From NCBI GenBank assembly GCA_027008645.1, contig JALVEE010000126.1, positions 1 to 33,222 of the forward strand: DNA of 33,222 nt. The letters are read 5' to 3'. The stretch comes from Saprospiraceae bacterium (GTDB lineage Bacteria; Bacteroidota; Bacteroidia; Chitinophagales; Saprospiraceae). Positions 22,470 through 31,065 of the stretch are shown here, in pieces; the stretch's first letter is position 1; every line of letters begins with the position of its first letter. The translations under genes were made by a program, and so were the position numbers. A model generated the notes under the pieces. It ran no database searches, was not told the origin of the DNA, and saw only the letters and a list, made by a program, of their open reading frames with translations.

Positions 22470-23373
22470 ATTCTCAAGTATGCAAACAACCATGTTGATC
22501 GTCTTGATTGCATTGCTGGTAATTGGGATTATTCTGGTCGTTAAGTATTTGCTTAACAGCAAGAAAGGTCTTAAGGAAAAGTATGCAAACAAAAAATTAG
22601 CTTCTCCTCTTGTTGCAAGAAACAAGTATCCCGAAGTTGATGCTTTCAAACTTAGACGAACAATATTGCTATTTGGCTTGCTTGCATCACTTGCAGTTGT
22701 CTTTATTGTATTCAATTGGACGACTTACGAAAAGCAAATGGATTTTTCTTCTTTCGACTTGACGGTCGATGAAGATTTTGAAATCGAACCACCCAGAACT
22801 GCTGAACCTCCAAAGCCACCACCACCTCCACCACCACCGGTTATCGAAGAAGTACCGGAAGAGGAGATATTGGACGATGAAGAACAACCTGAGTTTCAAT
22901 CTATGGATACAGATATAGATGAAGAAGTGGAAGCACCACCGGAGGACACAACAGTAAAGGCAGCACCACCTCCACCACCACCTCCACCACCACCAAAGGA
23001 AGAGGAGATATTTCAGATAGTGGAGCAGATGCCAAGATTCCCGGGTTGCGAAGACAAAAAGAATAAAGCTGAAAAAGAACAATGTGCGACAAATAAAATG
23101 TACGAGTACATATACAGCAAATTGTCTTATCCGGCAATCGCACAAGAGAACGGTATCGAAGGTAAAGTGACTTTGAGATTTGCGATAAATAAAAAAGGAA
23201 AAGTGTCAAAAGTTAAAATCCTTAGAGATATCGGAGGAGGATGCGGTGATGCCGCTAAGAAAGTAATCGAGAGTATGAATAGTATGCCAAAGGGTTGGGT
23301 TCCGGGACGTCAAGGAGGAAGACCCGTAAGTGTTTGGTACACTCTTCCGGTAGTATTTAAACTGACAGGCTAA
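22459..23373 (+). CDS. TonB-family energy transducer with an extra N-terminal membrane helix
   Basis: A 304-residue TonB-like protein. From about residue 55 it has the usual Bacteroidota layout: a cytoplasmic segment (RNKYPEVDAFKLRR), a membrane helix (about 72-92), a periplasmic Pro/Glu-rich linker with two runs of eight to ten prolines and acidic repeats, and the C-terminal domain. That domain has MPRFPGCED, YPAIAQENGIEGKVTLRFAIN, KVKILRDIGGGCGDAAKKVIESM and GRPVSVWYTLPVVFKL. Unusually, about 55 residues precede this, with another membrane helix (TTMLIVLIALLVIGIILVV, about residues 11-29) and a basic loop. The start at ATG 22459 overlaps VanZ. It powers TonB-dependent receptors through ExbB/ExbD, which are not in this window. 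Confidence 0.9.
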   Translation: MNFEFSSMQTTMLIVLIALLVIGIILVVKYLLNSKKGLKEKYANKKLASPLVARNKYPEVDAFKLRRTILLFGLLASLAVVFIVFNWTTYEKQMDFSSFDLTVDEDFEIEPPRTAEPPKPPPPPPPPVIEEVPEEEILDDEEQPEFQSMDTDIDEEVEAPPEDTTVKAAPPPPPPPPPPKEEEIFQIVEQMPRFPGCEDKKNKAEKEQCATNKMYEYIYSKLSYPAIAQENGIEGKVTLRFAINKKGKVSKVKILRDIGGGCGDAAKKVIESMNSMPKGWVPGRQGGRPVSVWYTLPVVFKLTG

Positions 23374-23400
23374 GAATTTTTAGGTTAAATATAGAAAGAT

Positions 23401-23440
23401 GAAGTCCTTTGAGCATTTGCTAAAAGGGCTTTTTCTTTTT
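23401..23440 (+). terminator. Terminator of the VanZ-TonB operon
   Basis: AGTCCTTT (23403-23410) pairs with AAAGGGCT (23423-23430), followed by TTTTTCTTTTTT. Confidence 0.8.
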
Positions 23441-23445
23441 TATGT

Positions 23446-23617
23446 TTCAAGCTGTAGCGAAGCGGAAGCTGAAGTGAAACGAAAGCTGAAGTGAAACGGA
23501 AGTCCCGAGTAGCGAAGCGTACCGAGGGATTCAAGTTTCAAGTTCCAAGTTTCAGGTTCCGAGTTTCTGGCTGGAGCAAAGCGGAAGTCTCGCAAAGCGA
23601 AGCGTACTGCAGGATTT
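23446..23617. repeat. Repeat-rich intergenic stretch
   Basis: A 17-bp unit AAGCTGAAGTGAAACGR is tandemly doubled (23466-23499). AGCGAAGCG words recur at 23456, 23511 and 23597. An AAGTTTCAAGTTCC-type run fills 23533-23567. The end, AGCGTACTGCAGGATTT (23601-23617), matches 13565-13581 with one change. Confidence 0.6.
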
Positions 23618-23620
23618 TTT

Positions 23621-24934
23621 TTATGCGAAAGACTTTTTGAATTTTATTAATAAAATACCGGCTCTTAATATCATCCATACTGTAAATGCAATCCATATAC
23701 CATATAGCTCTAATCCAAAATAATCTGCAATCAATAAACACGGAAGAAATCCGAGGAAAGTAGAGATAAGTAAGGTGTTTCTGAGGTATCTCATATATCC
23801 CAATCCCTTAAATATGCCGTCAAAAATAAAGGCGATACCATTAATAGGTTGCATAATCAATACAATCCAAAACACATCATAAAATTTTTGAAGTACAGTG
23901 CTGTCTTCGATAAATAACTTCCCTATAGGGTAATAAAATACAAAGGCCAAAATAGCCAAAAGACTACCTATCGATATTCCATACACAAAGAGCCTTTTAC
24001 CAAGAATTTTTAATTGCTCATAAGCTTTTGCCCCAAATAGTCTTCCTGATAAAATATTGCCGGCACCTGCATATCCGTCGATTACAAAAGCGAAAAAGAA
24101 CCAGATATTGATAGATATGGTATAGGCGGCAATCGAATCGTCGCCGTATTTGGTCGCAAAGGAACTACCAAAGTACAATGCAGCATTGAGAGCTATTGTT
24201 CTAATAAATAGATTGAGAATCATAAAAACCAAATTTTTCATCTCCTTATTAAAGGGGAATTGCAACTTTAGTTTAATCTCTGTTTTCTTATACAAAAATA
24301 TTACAGCCAATAATGCCATTGTAAATTGGGCAAAAACACTGGCATAGGCCGCCCCTTGAATATTTAATGGCGGAATATCATAAAATCCAAATATGAGTAT
24401 ATAGTCCAAAGCTACATTTAACAGTGCTCCTGTGATAGCGATTATCATAGGGTAAAAAGTGTTTTGCAGCCCTCTGAAAATACCGAATATCGCAAAGGTA
24501 AATAAAGTAAAAGGCAGCCCGAAAATCCTGATTCTAAAATATTTTACACTCAATTCAAGCAAAACATCACTAGCATTGTAAAGTCTGAATATGCTGGATG
24601 CAAACGGATAACTCAATACCACAATTCCAAAAGAGATAAATATCAAAAGGAAAATAGATTGGGCAGGCAAATCTTTTATTTCATCCAGTTTGTTAGCACC
24701 AAGATACTGAGAAGTTATAGTCGAAATGGCGCTCCTTGTTTGACCCAAAATCCACACTATCATCGATAAAAAGACTCCAACTAATCCAACGGCAGCAAGT
24801 GATTCTTTGGGCAATACATCCATATGACCGACAAATGCTGTATCTGCTATTGATAGTAAAGGCTCAGCGATACCTGCAAATAATGCCGGAATCGCTAAAG
24901 TATTTATTTGCTTTAAAGTGATTTTATTTTTCAA
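23621..24934 (-). CDS. MATE-family multidrug/cation antiporter
   Basis: A 437-residue MATE transporter with 12 predicted helices in two six-helix halves, closest in look to the DinF-like branch. Family stretches are LAIPALFAGIAEPLLSIADTAFVGHM at the start, TSQYLGANKLDEIK, FGIFRGLQNTFYPMIIAITGALLNVALDYILIFG, then in the second half GYAGAGNILSGRLFGAKAYEQLK and DGIFKGLGYMRYLRNT. It exchanges organic cations for Na+ or H+. The start is TTG at 24934, overlapping the PnuC stop by 4 nt (TTGA); the next Met is too far inside TM1. It is the second gene of the PnuC-MATE operon. Confidence 0.92.
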   Translation of the reverse strand: MKNKITLKQINTLAIPALFAGIAEPLLSIADTAFVGHMDVLPKESLAAVGLVGVFLSMIVWILGQTRSAISTITSQYLGANKLDEIKDLPAQSIFLLIFISFGIVVLSYPFASSIFRLYNASDVLLELSVKYFRIRIFGLPFTLFTFAIFGIFRGLQNTFYPMIIAITGALLNVALDYILIFGFYDIPPLNIQGAAYASVFAQFTMALLAVIFLYKKTEIKLKLQFPFNKEMKNLVFMILNLFIRTIALNAALYFGSSFATKYGDDSIAAYTISINIWFFFAFVIDGYAGAGNILSGRLFGAKAYEQLKILGKRLFVYGISIGSLLAILAFVFYYPIGKLFIEDSTVLQKFYDVFWIVLIMQPINGIAFIFDGIFKGLGYMRYLRNTLLISTFLGFLPCLLIADYFGLELYGIWIAFTVWMILRAGILLIKFKKSFA

Positions 24935-25638
24935 TTATTCATTAGATTTAATCGCTTCCTCCATTCGATATAGCCAAGGATTGCTAATATCAAAAAGATA
25001 AAATATTGGATACCGGTAAATCCATAACCTTTCACAAAATACAGCGGGACTGAAACGATATTAACCGCAATCCAAAATACCCAGTTTTCGATTTTTTTAT
25101 TAGCCATTAACCACATAGCTACAAAAGCAGCACCGGTAGTAAAGGTGTCAAGGTATGGTGTCGCCTGTCTGAATTCTTTGAGATTGCCCGAAGTGATTTT
25201 TTCAATTGCATATTTGACAGAGTCCGAGAAATTCAAGTTATTTGGCATCACATTATAATGCCTATACACGACTATGACAAAAATGGAAGTAAAAACAAAT
25301 ATTCCCAAGGATTTCAGTTTGTCCAAAGCATTGGTTCTGGATATAGAAATATGTTCATTCTTTGAGTTATCGATGACTTTGCTCCACATATACCAGCCAT
25401 AAATACTCATTATAGAATAATAGACATTAATTATCAGATCACCGTAATAATTCCATTTGGATAATAGATAAACATATATAAGAGTACTTATCAAACCTGT
25501 AGGAAAGACAAGGATATTTTCCTTTTTAGAAAACCATACACTAAGAATCCCTAATAAAGCAGCAACAAGCTCTAAAATGACCATATAGGTATCCGTAGAT
25601 TGATATGGTTCGGTAAAAAAATTAATTATTTCCTCCAT
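24931..25638 (-). CDS. pnuC: PnuC-family nicotinamide mononucleoside/riboside transporter
   Basis: A 235-residue integral membrane protein with about seven helices and the PnuC signatures: LELVAALLGILSVWFSKKENILVFPTGL, WNYYGDLIINVYYSIMSIYGWYMW, TFTTGAAFVAMWLMANKKIENW and WIAVNIVSVPLYFVKG. The family takes up a vitamin precursor by facilitated diffusion, usually nicotinamide riboside. Some Bacteroidota members carry thiamine (PnuT) or riboflavin (PnuX) instead, so the substrate is uncertain; no NAD, thiamine or riboflavin gene or riboswitch is nearby. ATG at 25638 is preferred over TTG at 25647. A TATATTTG -7 box lies at 25665-25658. Confidence 0.86.
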   Translation of the reverse strand: MEEIINFFTEPYQSTDTYMVILELVAALLGILSVWFSKKENILVFPTGLISTLIYVYLLSKWNYYGDLIINVYYSIMSIYGWYMWSKVIDNSKNEHISISRTNALDKLKSLGIFVFTSIFVIVVYRHYNVMPNNLNFSDSVKYAIEKITSGNLKEFRQATPYLDTFTTGAAFVAMWLMANKKIENWVFWIAVNIVSVPLYFVKGYGFTGIQYFIFLILAILGYIEWRKRLNLMNN

Positions 25639-25724
25639 AATAGTCAAAATTGATCGGCAAATATAGATTTTTTACTCTAAAAAGCCTGTAATGGAGAAAA
25701 AATAATAAATTAATACAATTAATC

Positions 25725-25755
25725 TTGAATATTAAATAAAAAAAATATAATTTTG
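25725..25755 (+). promoter_or_regulatory. tRNA-Arg promoter
   Basis: TTG (25725-25727), a 20-bp spacer and TAATTTTG (25748-25755), ending 12 nt before the mature tRNA. Confidence 0.65.
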
Positions 25756-25767
25756 CGCTCCGAAATT

Positions 25768-25841
25768 GGTCCCGTAGCTCAGCTGGATAGAGCAACTGAC
25801 TTCTAATCAGTAGGTCACAGGTTCGAATCCTGTCGGGATCA
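25768..25841 (+). tRNA. tRNA-Arg (anticodon TCT)
   Basis: The cloverleaf is complete. The acceptor arm GGTCCCG pairs with CGGGATC (one G-T pair). The D arm is GCTC-AGCTGGATA-GAGC. The anticodon arm is ACTGA-CTTCTAA-TCAGT, giving anticodon TCT, and the T arm is ACAGG-TTCGAAT-CCTGT. The CCA end is not encoded; A at 25841 is the discriminator. It decodes AGA and AGG. Confidence 0.96.
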
Positions 25842-25843
25842 CA

Positions 25844-25880
25844 AAAAGCCTCTCAAACTTAATGTTTTAGAGGCTTTTTT
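25844..25880 (+). terminator. Terminator after tRNA-Arg
   Basis: AAAAAGCCTCT pairs with AGAGGCTTTTT, extended inward by AAAC/GTTT, with a final T6. Confidence 0.92.
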
Positions 25881-25984
25881 AATTCGTGTTAATTCCAATC
25901 CCCTGAAGTTAGGGGCTATTCTTATGCTCTCTTGGCAGAAATCTCATAAACATCTATAAGTATTGTGTCTGGAAGAGGGAAAAT

Positions 25985-27010
25985 TTACAGCCAAACGGTA
26001 GTTCCCTCGGTGCAATTTTTGCACATATCGATTTTTTCACGTCCCTTGGATATCGCTTTTCTAAATCCATAGTATTTTCTTGAATCCCAAATATCGTAAA
26101 AGCTATCTTTTTTCAAATCCCCGAGAACAAATTTTGCATCTTTATCAAAACAACAAGGCACTATTTTGCCATCCCAAGTAACCACATTTGAATGCCACAT
26201 TTTCCAGCAACTCTTCGCGAGTTTATTTTTTATTTCATATGTACCATCTTGTTTTTTTCTATATCTGGAGTACTTGTCGATAGTAGGAATCAAGGGATTT
26301 CCATTTTTATAATCATATATTTGTGCTGACTTAAAAAGGACTTTGTCCACTCCTATATCTTTAGCTATTTTCTTTACTTCTTCTATCTGATGTTCATTTG
26401 GCCTGACTACCAAAAACTGAAAGAGCAAGTAAGGTTTGCTCGAGTTTAACTTCTTTTTCCATTTGACAATGTTCTTAGCTCCTGCTAATACCTTATCTAT
26501 ATTACCACCTCTTCGATAGGACTCATATACCTCCTGTGTAGTCCCGTCAAGGGAAATTATCAATCTATCCAAGCCTGATTCTACAGTTCTTTTGGCATTT
26601 TCATCTGTCAAGAAATGAGCATTTGTAGAAGTTATGGTGTATAATTTTTTCTCATTTGCATACTTCACCATATCCAGAAAATCGGGATTTATATACGGTT
26701 CCCCCTGAAAATAAAAAATCAAATACAGCAATTCCTTATGGATTTCATCTATGGTTTTTTTGAAAAAATCCGGGTTTAGATCACCGGTAGGACGGCTAAA
26801 AGCCCTAAGTCCACTAGGACATTCGGGGCAGCGCAAATTGCAGGTAGTAGTAGGTTCTATTGAAATCGAAAAGGGTTTACCATTGTGTTTTACCTCTCCT
26901 GAATATCTTGAATAATAGAATGAGAAAACCAATTTCCGCAAATTGTTTAATCTGGTAAATGTTAGTTTCGAACTGAAGTTAAATATATCTGATATCTGTG
27001 CTTTAGTCAT
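25985..27010 (-). CDS. Radical SAM/SPASM domain protein
   Basis: A 341-residue radical SAM enzyme. The [4Fe-4S]-SAM motif CNLRCPEC (CxxxCxxC) follows SISIEPTTT. Further core parts are YFQGEPYINPDF (the GGEP-like strand), ITSTNAHFL and GLDRLIISLDGTTQEVYESYRRGG. The C-terminal SPASM region has additional cysteines for auxiliary clusters: KSCWKMW, KIVPCCFD and MCKNCTEG. Many SPASM proteins modify peptides or act on glycans and cofactors. No small precursor peptide is visible next to it, so the substrate is open. It looks monocistronic; hairpin-rich DNA lies upstream. Confidence 0.92.
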   Translation of the reverse strand: MTKAQISDIFNFSSKLTFTRLNNLRKLVFSFYYSRYSGEVKHNGKPFSISIEPTTTCNLRCPECPSGLRAFSRPTGDLNPDFFKKTIDEIHKELLYLIFYFQGEPYINPDFLDMVKYANEKKLYTITSTNAHFLTDENAKRTVESGLDRLIISLDGTTQEVYESYRRGGNIDKVLAGAKNIVKWKKKLNSSKPYLLFQFLVVRPNEHQIEEVKKIAKDIGVDKVLFKSAQIYDYKNGNPLIPTIDKYSRYRKKQDGTYEIKNKLAKSCWKMWHSNVVTWDGKIVPCCFDKDAKFVLGDLKKDSFYDIWDSRKYYGFRKAISKGREKIDMCKNCTEGTTVWL

Positions 27011-27599
27011 ATAAACTTACAACAAAAAATGCACTTTATTGTTTGTCAGTACAGCAGGGTGTATTTTATTTATTCACTTTTTGCATATTAACCTCCCATA
27101 GAAACCTTATCAGGTTTTACGGAACTCCCCAAAATCTTCAATAGTTAGGGCAGGCTTCGTTGTTTTTGATTCTTTCTTTATAAACCGGCTTCAAAATCAC
27201 TCCTTGCAGTCGTGCTTTCGAGTCCTAAGTTTTCCTTATTTTAAGCCAATAAATCAGTCATTCAATCATGCAAAAAAATGAAATACACCCGTACAACAGA
27301 GTGTATTTTATTTTTATAAGAAAATTTGTAGCGAAACATTAACATTCAACTCCATTCGGAGTTGTATCTCTATCACAAATTAATTTACCGCGGGTTTTAC
27401 CCACGGCTATTCACATTTATCACGCTGTTCAGCGTGATAGTTTATTTCTTGAAAAGCAAATGTTTCTGACTTCGCATTTTAACTTCTAAAATCTCCAATC
27501 CTTGTTCAGTGTTCGATATTCCGTATAGTTTAAAATCGAATAATGATTAATCCTGCTGACAGTGGGACAGGCTAATTTTTGATGTGACCTTACTTTTTT
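27011..27599. repeat. Hairpin- and repeat-rich intergenic region
   Basis: No gene is seen. GTACAGCAGGGTGTATTTTA (from 27049) recurs as GTACAACAGAGTGTATTTTA (from 27291). The second copy forms a 12-bp hairpin (27277-27288 with 27301-27312). Three hairpins follow: CAACTCC/GGAGTTG (27347-27364), CCGCGGGT/ACCCACGG (27388-27406) and the perfect TATCACGCTG/CAGCGTGATA (27418-27439). 27484-27526 is the uninterrupted copy of the repeat at 2306-2395. Confidence 0.65.
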
Positions 27600-29087
27600 T
27601 TAGATTTTCTTCCTTAATCTTCCTACGGATATGCCCATCAGTTCCCTATATTTAGCAATAGTACGTCTGGCTACTTTAAATCCTCTTTCTTGAAGTAATT
27701 TTCTCAACTGATCATCGGAATACGGCTTTTGTTTGTCTTCACTATCGATTATGTTTTTCAATGTTTCTTTCACTTCTATAGTAGATGCTTGTTCACCATC
27801 TTGTTTCACCATAGATTCGGAGAAAAATTCTTTTAGTCTTTTAACCCCGAATTCCGTTTGTACATATTTAGCACTGGCAACTCTTGATATGGTAGAAATA
27901 TCCAATCCGGTAATATCTGCAATATCTTTTAATATCATCGGTTTGAGTCTTCTTCTATCACCTGTCAAGAAATAATCATATTGAAATTGCAATATAGCAT
28001 ACATCGTCTTGTACAATGTTTGCTGTCTTTGTTGAATCGCATCGATAAACCACTTTGCAGAGTCTATTTTTTGTTTGATAAACATCAATGTGTTTTTATC
28101 TTTTTTGCTTTTACCTGATTTCCCCCCACTTTCTTTATAAGTCTTGAGAACATTGAGATAAGCGTCATTAATATGCAAATCCGGAACATCACTATTATTA
28201 AGTCTTAATTCCAATTCATCCCCTTTGTTTTCGATAATAAAATCAGGAATAATATACTCGGATTTGACGCTATTTGATAAAGCAAAACCGCTTGCAGGCT
28301 TAGGATTTAATTTTAATATTTCATCGATAGCCTCCTTTAATTCATCTCTTGATATTCCAAGTTGTTTTTGAATTTTTTTGTAGTGTTTTTTAGAAAAAAC
28401 TTCAAAGTAATCTTCAAGTATTTTTAAAGCCAACTCCTTTTGCTTTAAATTTTCAGAACTTGCGGCAATATTGGCTTTTAATTGTATAATAAGAGTTTCT
28501 TGTAAGTCTCTGGCTCCAATCCCGACAGGATCAAGTTTCTGAATTTTGCCCAAAATTTCTTCTACAACATCATGCTCCACCTCCAATCCGTAAAGGAATA
28601 AAATATCATCAATGACATCATTAATTTCTCGTCTAAAATAACCGTCATCATCTATTGTTCCGATTATCTGCCTGGCTATCAGCTCTTCAGTTTCGTTTTT
28701 TAGATCAAGTAATCCAATTTGTTTTTGGAGATGCTCCAATAATGATTCGTGTACTGATAAAAGCGAATATCTATCATTGCTATCATCCTCTTTTCTTTCC
28801 ATTTGTCGATACGACATAGGATCTTCTTCTATATAGTCTTTTATATAATCGTCAAGTTCAAAAGCCTCTTCCCTTTCCTCAACTTCAGGTAAATTGTCTT
28901 CAGGACTATTTTCCAAATCAAATACATCATTTTGTCCATCATCCACCTCAAGAGCCGGATTATTCTCCAATTCTTCTTTTATTCTTTGGCTAAAAGACAT
29001 CGCAGGAAGCTGAACCAACTTCATTAATTGCATTTGCCTAGGCGAAAGCTTGTGTATTTGTTTTTGACTTAAATTCTGTTTTAACAT
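27600..29087 (-). CDS. rpoN: RNA polymerase sigma-54 factor
   Basis: A 495-residue sigma-54 (RpoN). Region I is the Gln/Leu-rich start (LSQKQIHKLSPRQMQLMKLVQLP, IKEELENNPALE), which contacts the enhancer-binding ATPase. Region II is acidic (about residues 50-100). The core-binding domain carries IIGTIDDDGYFRREI and KLDPVGIGARDLQETLIIQL. The DNA-binding domain has the HTH region LKDIADITGLDISTISRVASAKYVQT and the RpoN box VARRTIAKYRELMGI near the C-terminus. The length is normal. It has its own consensus promoter and is followed by repeat DNA. No sigma-54 activator is in the window. Confidence 0.96.
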   Translation of the reverse strand: MLKQNLSQKQIHKLSPRQMQLMKLVQLPAMSFSQRIKEELENNPALEVDDGQNDVFDLENSPEDNLPEVEEREEAFELDDYIKDYIEEDPMSYRQMERKEDDSNDRYSLLSVHESLLEHLQKQIGLLDLKNETEELIARQIIGTIDDDGYFRREINDVIDDILFLYGLEVEHDVVEEILGKIQKLDPVGIGARDLQETLIIQLKANIAASSENLKQKELALKILEDYFEVFSKKHYKKIQKQLGISRDELKEAIDEILKLNPKPASGFALSNSVKSEYIIPDFIIENKGDELELRLNNSDVPDLHINDAYLNVLKTYKESGGKSGKSKKDKNTLMFIKQKIDSAKWFIDAIQQRQQTLYKTMYAILQFQYDYFLTGDRRRLKPMILKDIADITGLDISTISRVASAKYVQTEFGVKRLKEFFSESMVKQDGEQASTIEVKETLKNIIDSEDKQKPYSDDQLRKLLQERGFKVARRTIAKYRELMGISVGRLRKKI

Positions 29088-29168
29088 ATTAACTCTTCTA
29101 TTATTCTAAACTACTCAATGCTAAATACTATTATCAAAATTAATGAAAATTTAGCAATATTTCACTTG

Positions 29169-29200
29169 CAAAGATATATTAAATATTTTTATCATACAAA
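29169..29200 (-). promoter_or_regulatory. rpoN promoter
   Basis: On minus, TTTG (29200-29197), a 20-bp spacer and TATCTTTG (29176-29169), a full consensus. The leader to the ATG at 29087 is about 77 nt. Confidence 0.7.
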
Positions 29201-29291
29201 ATAATTTAAATATAAATAGATTATAAATATGTCAAAATAGTTATTTGACGTGTTCAATTAGATTATTGTTAGAATAGGAAGAACCAATTTA

Positions 29292-30995
29292 CTATTTACT
29301 TTTAACGAATTTTCCGCTTTTTATTATTTTACCGACTTTATTGATTGCTCTAATATAGTATAATCCATCACTCAAATCGGATATATCAAGGGATTGCTCT
29401 TGTTGGCGTAAATAATCATCTTTTTGTACTATCCTGCCAAGTTGATCAATTATCTCAAGATATTTAGCTTGACTGTTATTATGTACTATTGTGATAAATT
29501 TATTTGACGGATTTGGAAAGATATCCAGTTCATTGCTTTGATTTACAATATCCAAACTGCTTGGTTTGATCCCAATATCTTTAAGGTTGAAATTATAAAA
29601 ATATACAAAATTGGTTGCAATATATCCTAATTCTTTATTTATCCAAAATTTCATAAACGCTTGATCATTGGGCAATAAAATGCTTTTGTCAATATAAATA
29701 TCCAGGTTTGTATCATGTACAATGCTTATGGTATTTACTTTTTCATAATTGTTTTCTCCCGGATAGACCTTTATAATATCATGATATGTAGTGTCGTTTG
29801 TATCCGTTTTTCTTCTTGCTACTATATACAGATTGCCATCTTTGCTGAAAAGCGGTTTGACGTGATCAATATAATAATAACCATCTGTCGAAAGATAATC
29901 GATTTTTGCCCGTCTTGCGCCTTTTTTGTCGTACCATGACAACCAGATAAAACGCCTTGAAGGAACATCGGGTTCATTTGATATTATCCTTTGGGTAAAG
30001 ACTATTCCGTCATTGATTTGAGTAGATCTTATTCTTTCTACATATTGGGGAAAATAGAGATCATCGACCATGTCAACCGATTTGACAATATGAATACTGT
30101 CCTTATCTCCGAAATATATCAGCTTGAATGTCAATTCAGCCGGAGAGTATTTGGCGTCTTCCGGATTTTTAGTGCCGAAATTTACAAAAAGAGTATCATT
30201 TGATTTTCCAAGAATGGTAACGGGATACGATAGAGAATATTCATGTGAGGATATGCCAGAATTGTGAATAATACTATCATAAGGCGGATAAACAATATTG
30301 AGATCATCGTCAATAAGGTGAAAATCCAGGTTTTCGTGGATTATTCCATCAGGAAAAGTAACCCTGTGTGCAATTCTGAATATTTGGCCTTTAGTGTTTT
30401 TAGCTGTTAAAAAACCAATTCCGTTTACCCCTGCTCTTTTTTCTATTGTGTCCGTTCCGATTTTTCTTTCCAAAAGCTCACCTGTATTAAAGTCAATTAC
30501 TCTTTGTATTGGACGACCGTAAAATATATCCCCATAATTATCTTTTTCTATTTTTATAGAACTTCGAAGTCCCATTAATTCTACCTCATCATTATTATTT
30601 ACTTCTAAATATCCTCCATAGGCTTCAAAAGTATCCAGACCGACATACATATTGTTGTAATCTATCCATTTCAACTCTCCTGTTTTGTAGTTTAGTTTAT
30701 GTACTAAAGAACCTGTAAATCCACTATATGGAGATTGAGCATAACATATTTCCAAAATAGCAATATGTTCATTTTTCATTAAAAAGTCAATAGGAAACCT
30801 TCCCCAATATGGAGATGCAGCACTAGCATCATAAGGATATTTTACAAAATTGCTATCATAAGAAATATATTTCCAGTTTTCTTCCAATCCGTCAAGAAAT
30901 GTCAGGCTTGGAGGGTCAAACTGTGCGCTTAATATAATGGAAGAAAATATAATACAGCCAAAAAGCATTATAATTTGATAATTAGATTTTTTCAT
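29292..30995 (-). CDS. Secreted protein with a T9SS C-terminal sorting domain
   Basis: A 567-residue secreted or surface protein. The start is taken at ATG 30995 (MKKSNYQIIM), where a signal peptide begins (hydrophobic core about 9-22, likely cleavage after LSA). The 42 codons upstream overlap the next gene and are not needed. The body is rich in beta strands and recurring aspartate/tyrosine segments with WLSWYDKKGARRAKIDY, which suggests a beta-propeller-like fold, but I do not recognise a named domain. The last 75 residues are a type A T9SS domain: LDIFPNPSNKFITI, YLEIIDQLGRIV, SLDISDLSDGLYYIRAI and a final Lys-rich strand. It would be exported by Sec and then by the type IX system. Function unknown. 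Confidence 0.85.
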   Translation of the reverse strand: MKKSNYQIIMLFGCIIFSSIILSAQFDPPSLTFLDGLEENWKYISYDSNFVKYPYDASAASPYWGRFPIDFLMKNEHIAILEICYAQSPYSGFTGSLVHKLNYKTGELKWIDYNNMYVGLDTFEAYGGYLEVNNNDEVELMGLRSSIKIEKDNYGDIFYGRPIQRVIDFNTGELLERKIGTDTIEKRAGVNGIGFLTAKNTKGQIFRIAHRVTFPDGIIHENLDFHLIDDDLNIVYPPYDSIIHNSGISSHEYSLSYPVTILGKSNDTLFVNFGTKNPEDAKYSPAELTFKLIYFGDKDSIHIVKSVDMVDDLYFPQYVERIRSTQINDGIVFTQRIISNEPDVPSRRFIWLSWYDKKGARRAKIDYLSTDGYYYIDHVKPLFSKDGNLYIVARRKTDTNDTTYHDIIKVYPGENNYEKVNTISIVHDTNLDIYIDKSILLPNDQAFMKFWINKELGYIATNFVYFYNFNLKDIGIKPSSLDIVNQSNELDIFPNPSNKFITIVHNNSQAKYLEIIDQLGRIVQKDDYLRQQEQSLDISDLSDGLYYIRAINKVGKIIKSGKFVKSK

Positions 30996-31020
30996 TGTAG
31001 GATATTTAAAATTTACAAAA

Positions 31021-31053
31021 TACCGGCAGACCCATGAATCAGACCCGCCGGTA
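31021..31053 (-). terminator. Inverted repeat between the lipoprotein and T9SS genes
   Basis: TACCGGC (31021-31027) and GCCGGTA (31047-31053) are perfect arms. On minus the loop holds GGGTCTG twice, and the stem is followed by TTTTG. It may lower read-through into the T9SS gene or act as an mRNA processing or stability element. Confidence 0.4.
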
Positions 31054-31065
31054 AAAATATTTTCA

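Noticed and set aside
22687-23209. Trp/Arg-rich and other minus frames across the TonB gene
   Set aside because: Antisense of the proline-rich linker; no gene-like features.
25985-27010. RiPP maturase with a precursor peptide nearby
   Set aside because: SPASM cysteines fit, but no short precursor frame with a leader-like sequence is visible on either side.
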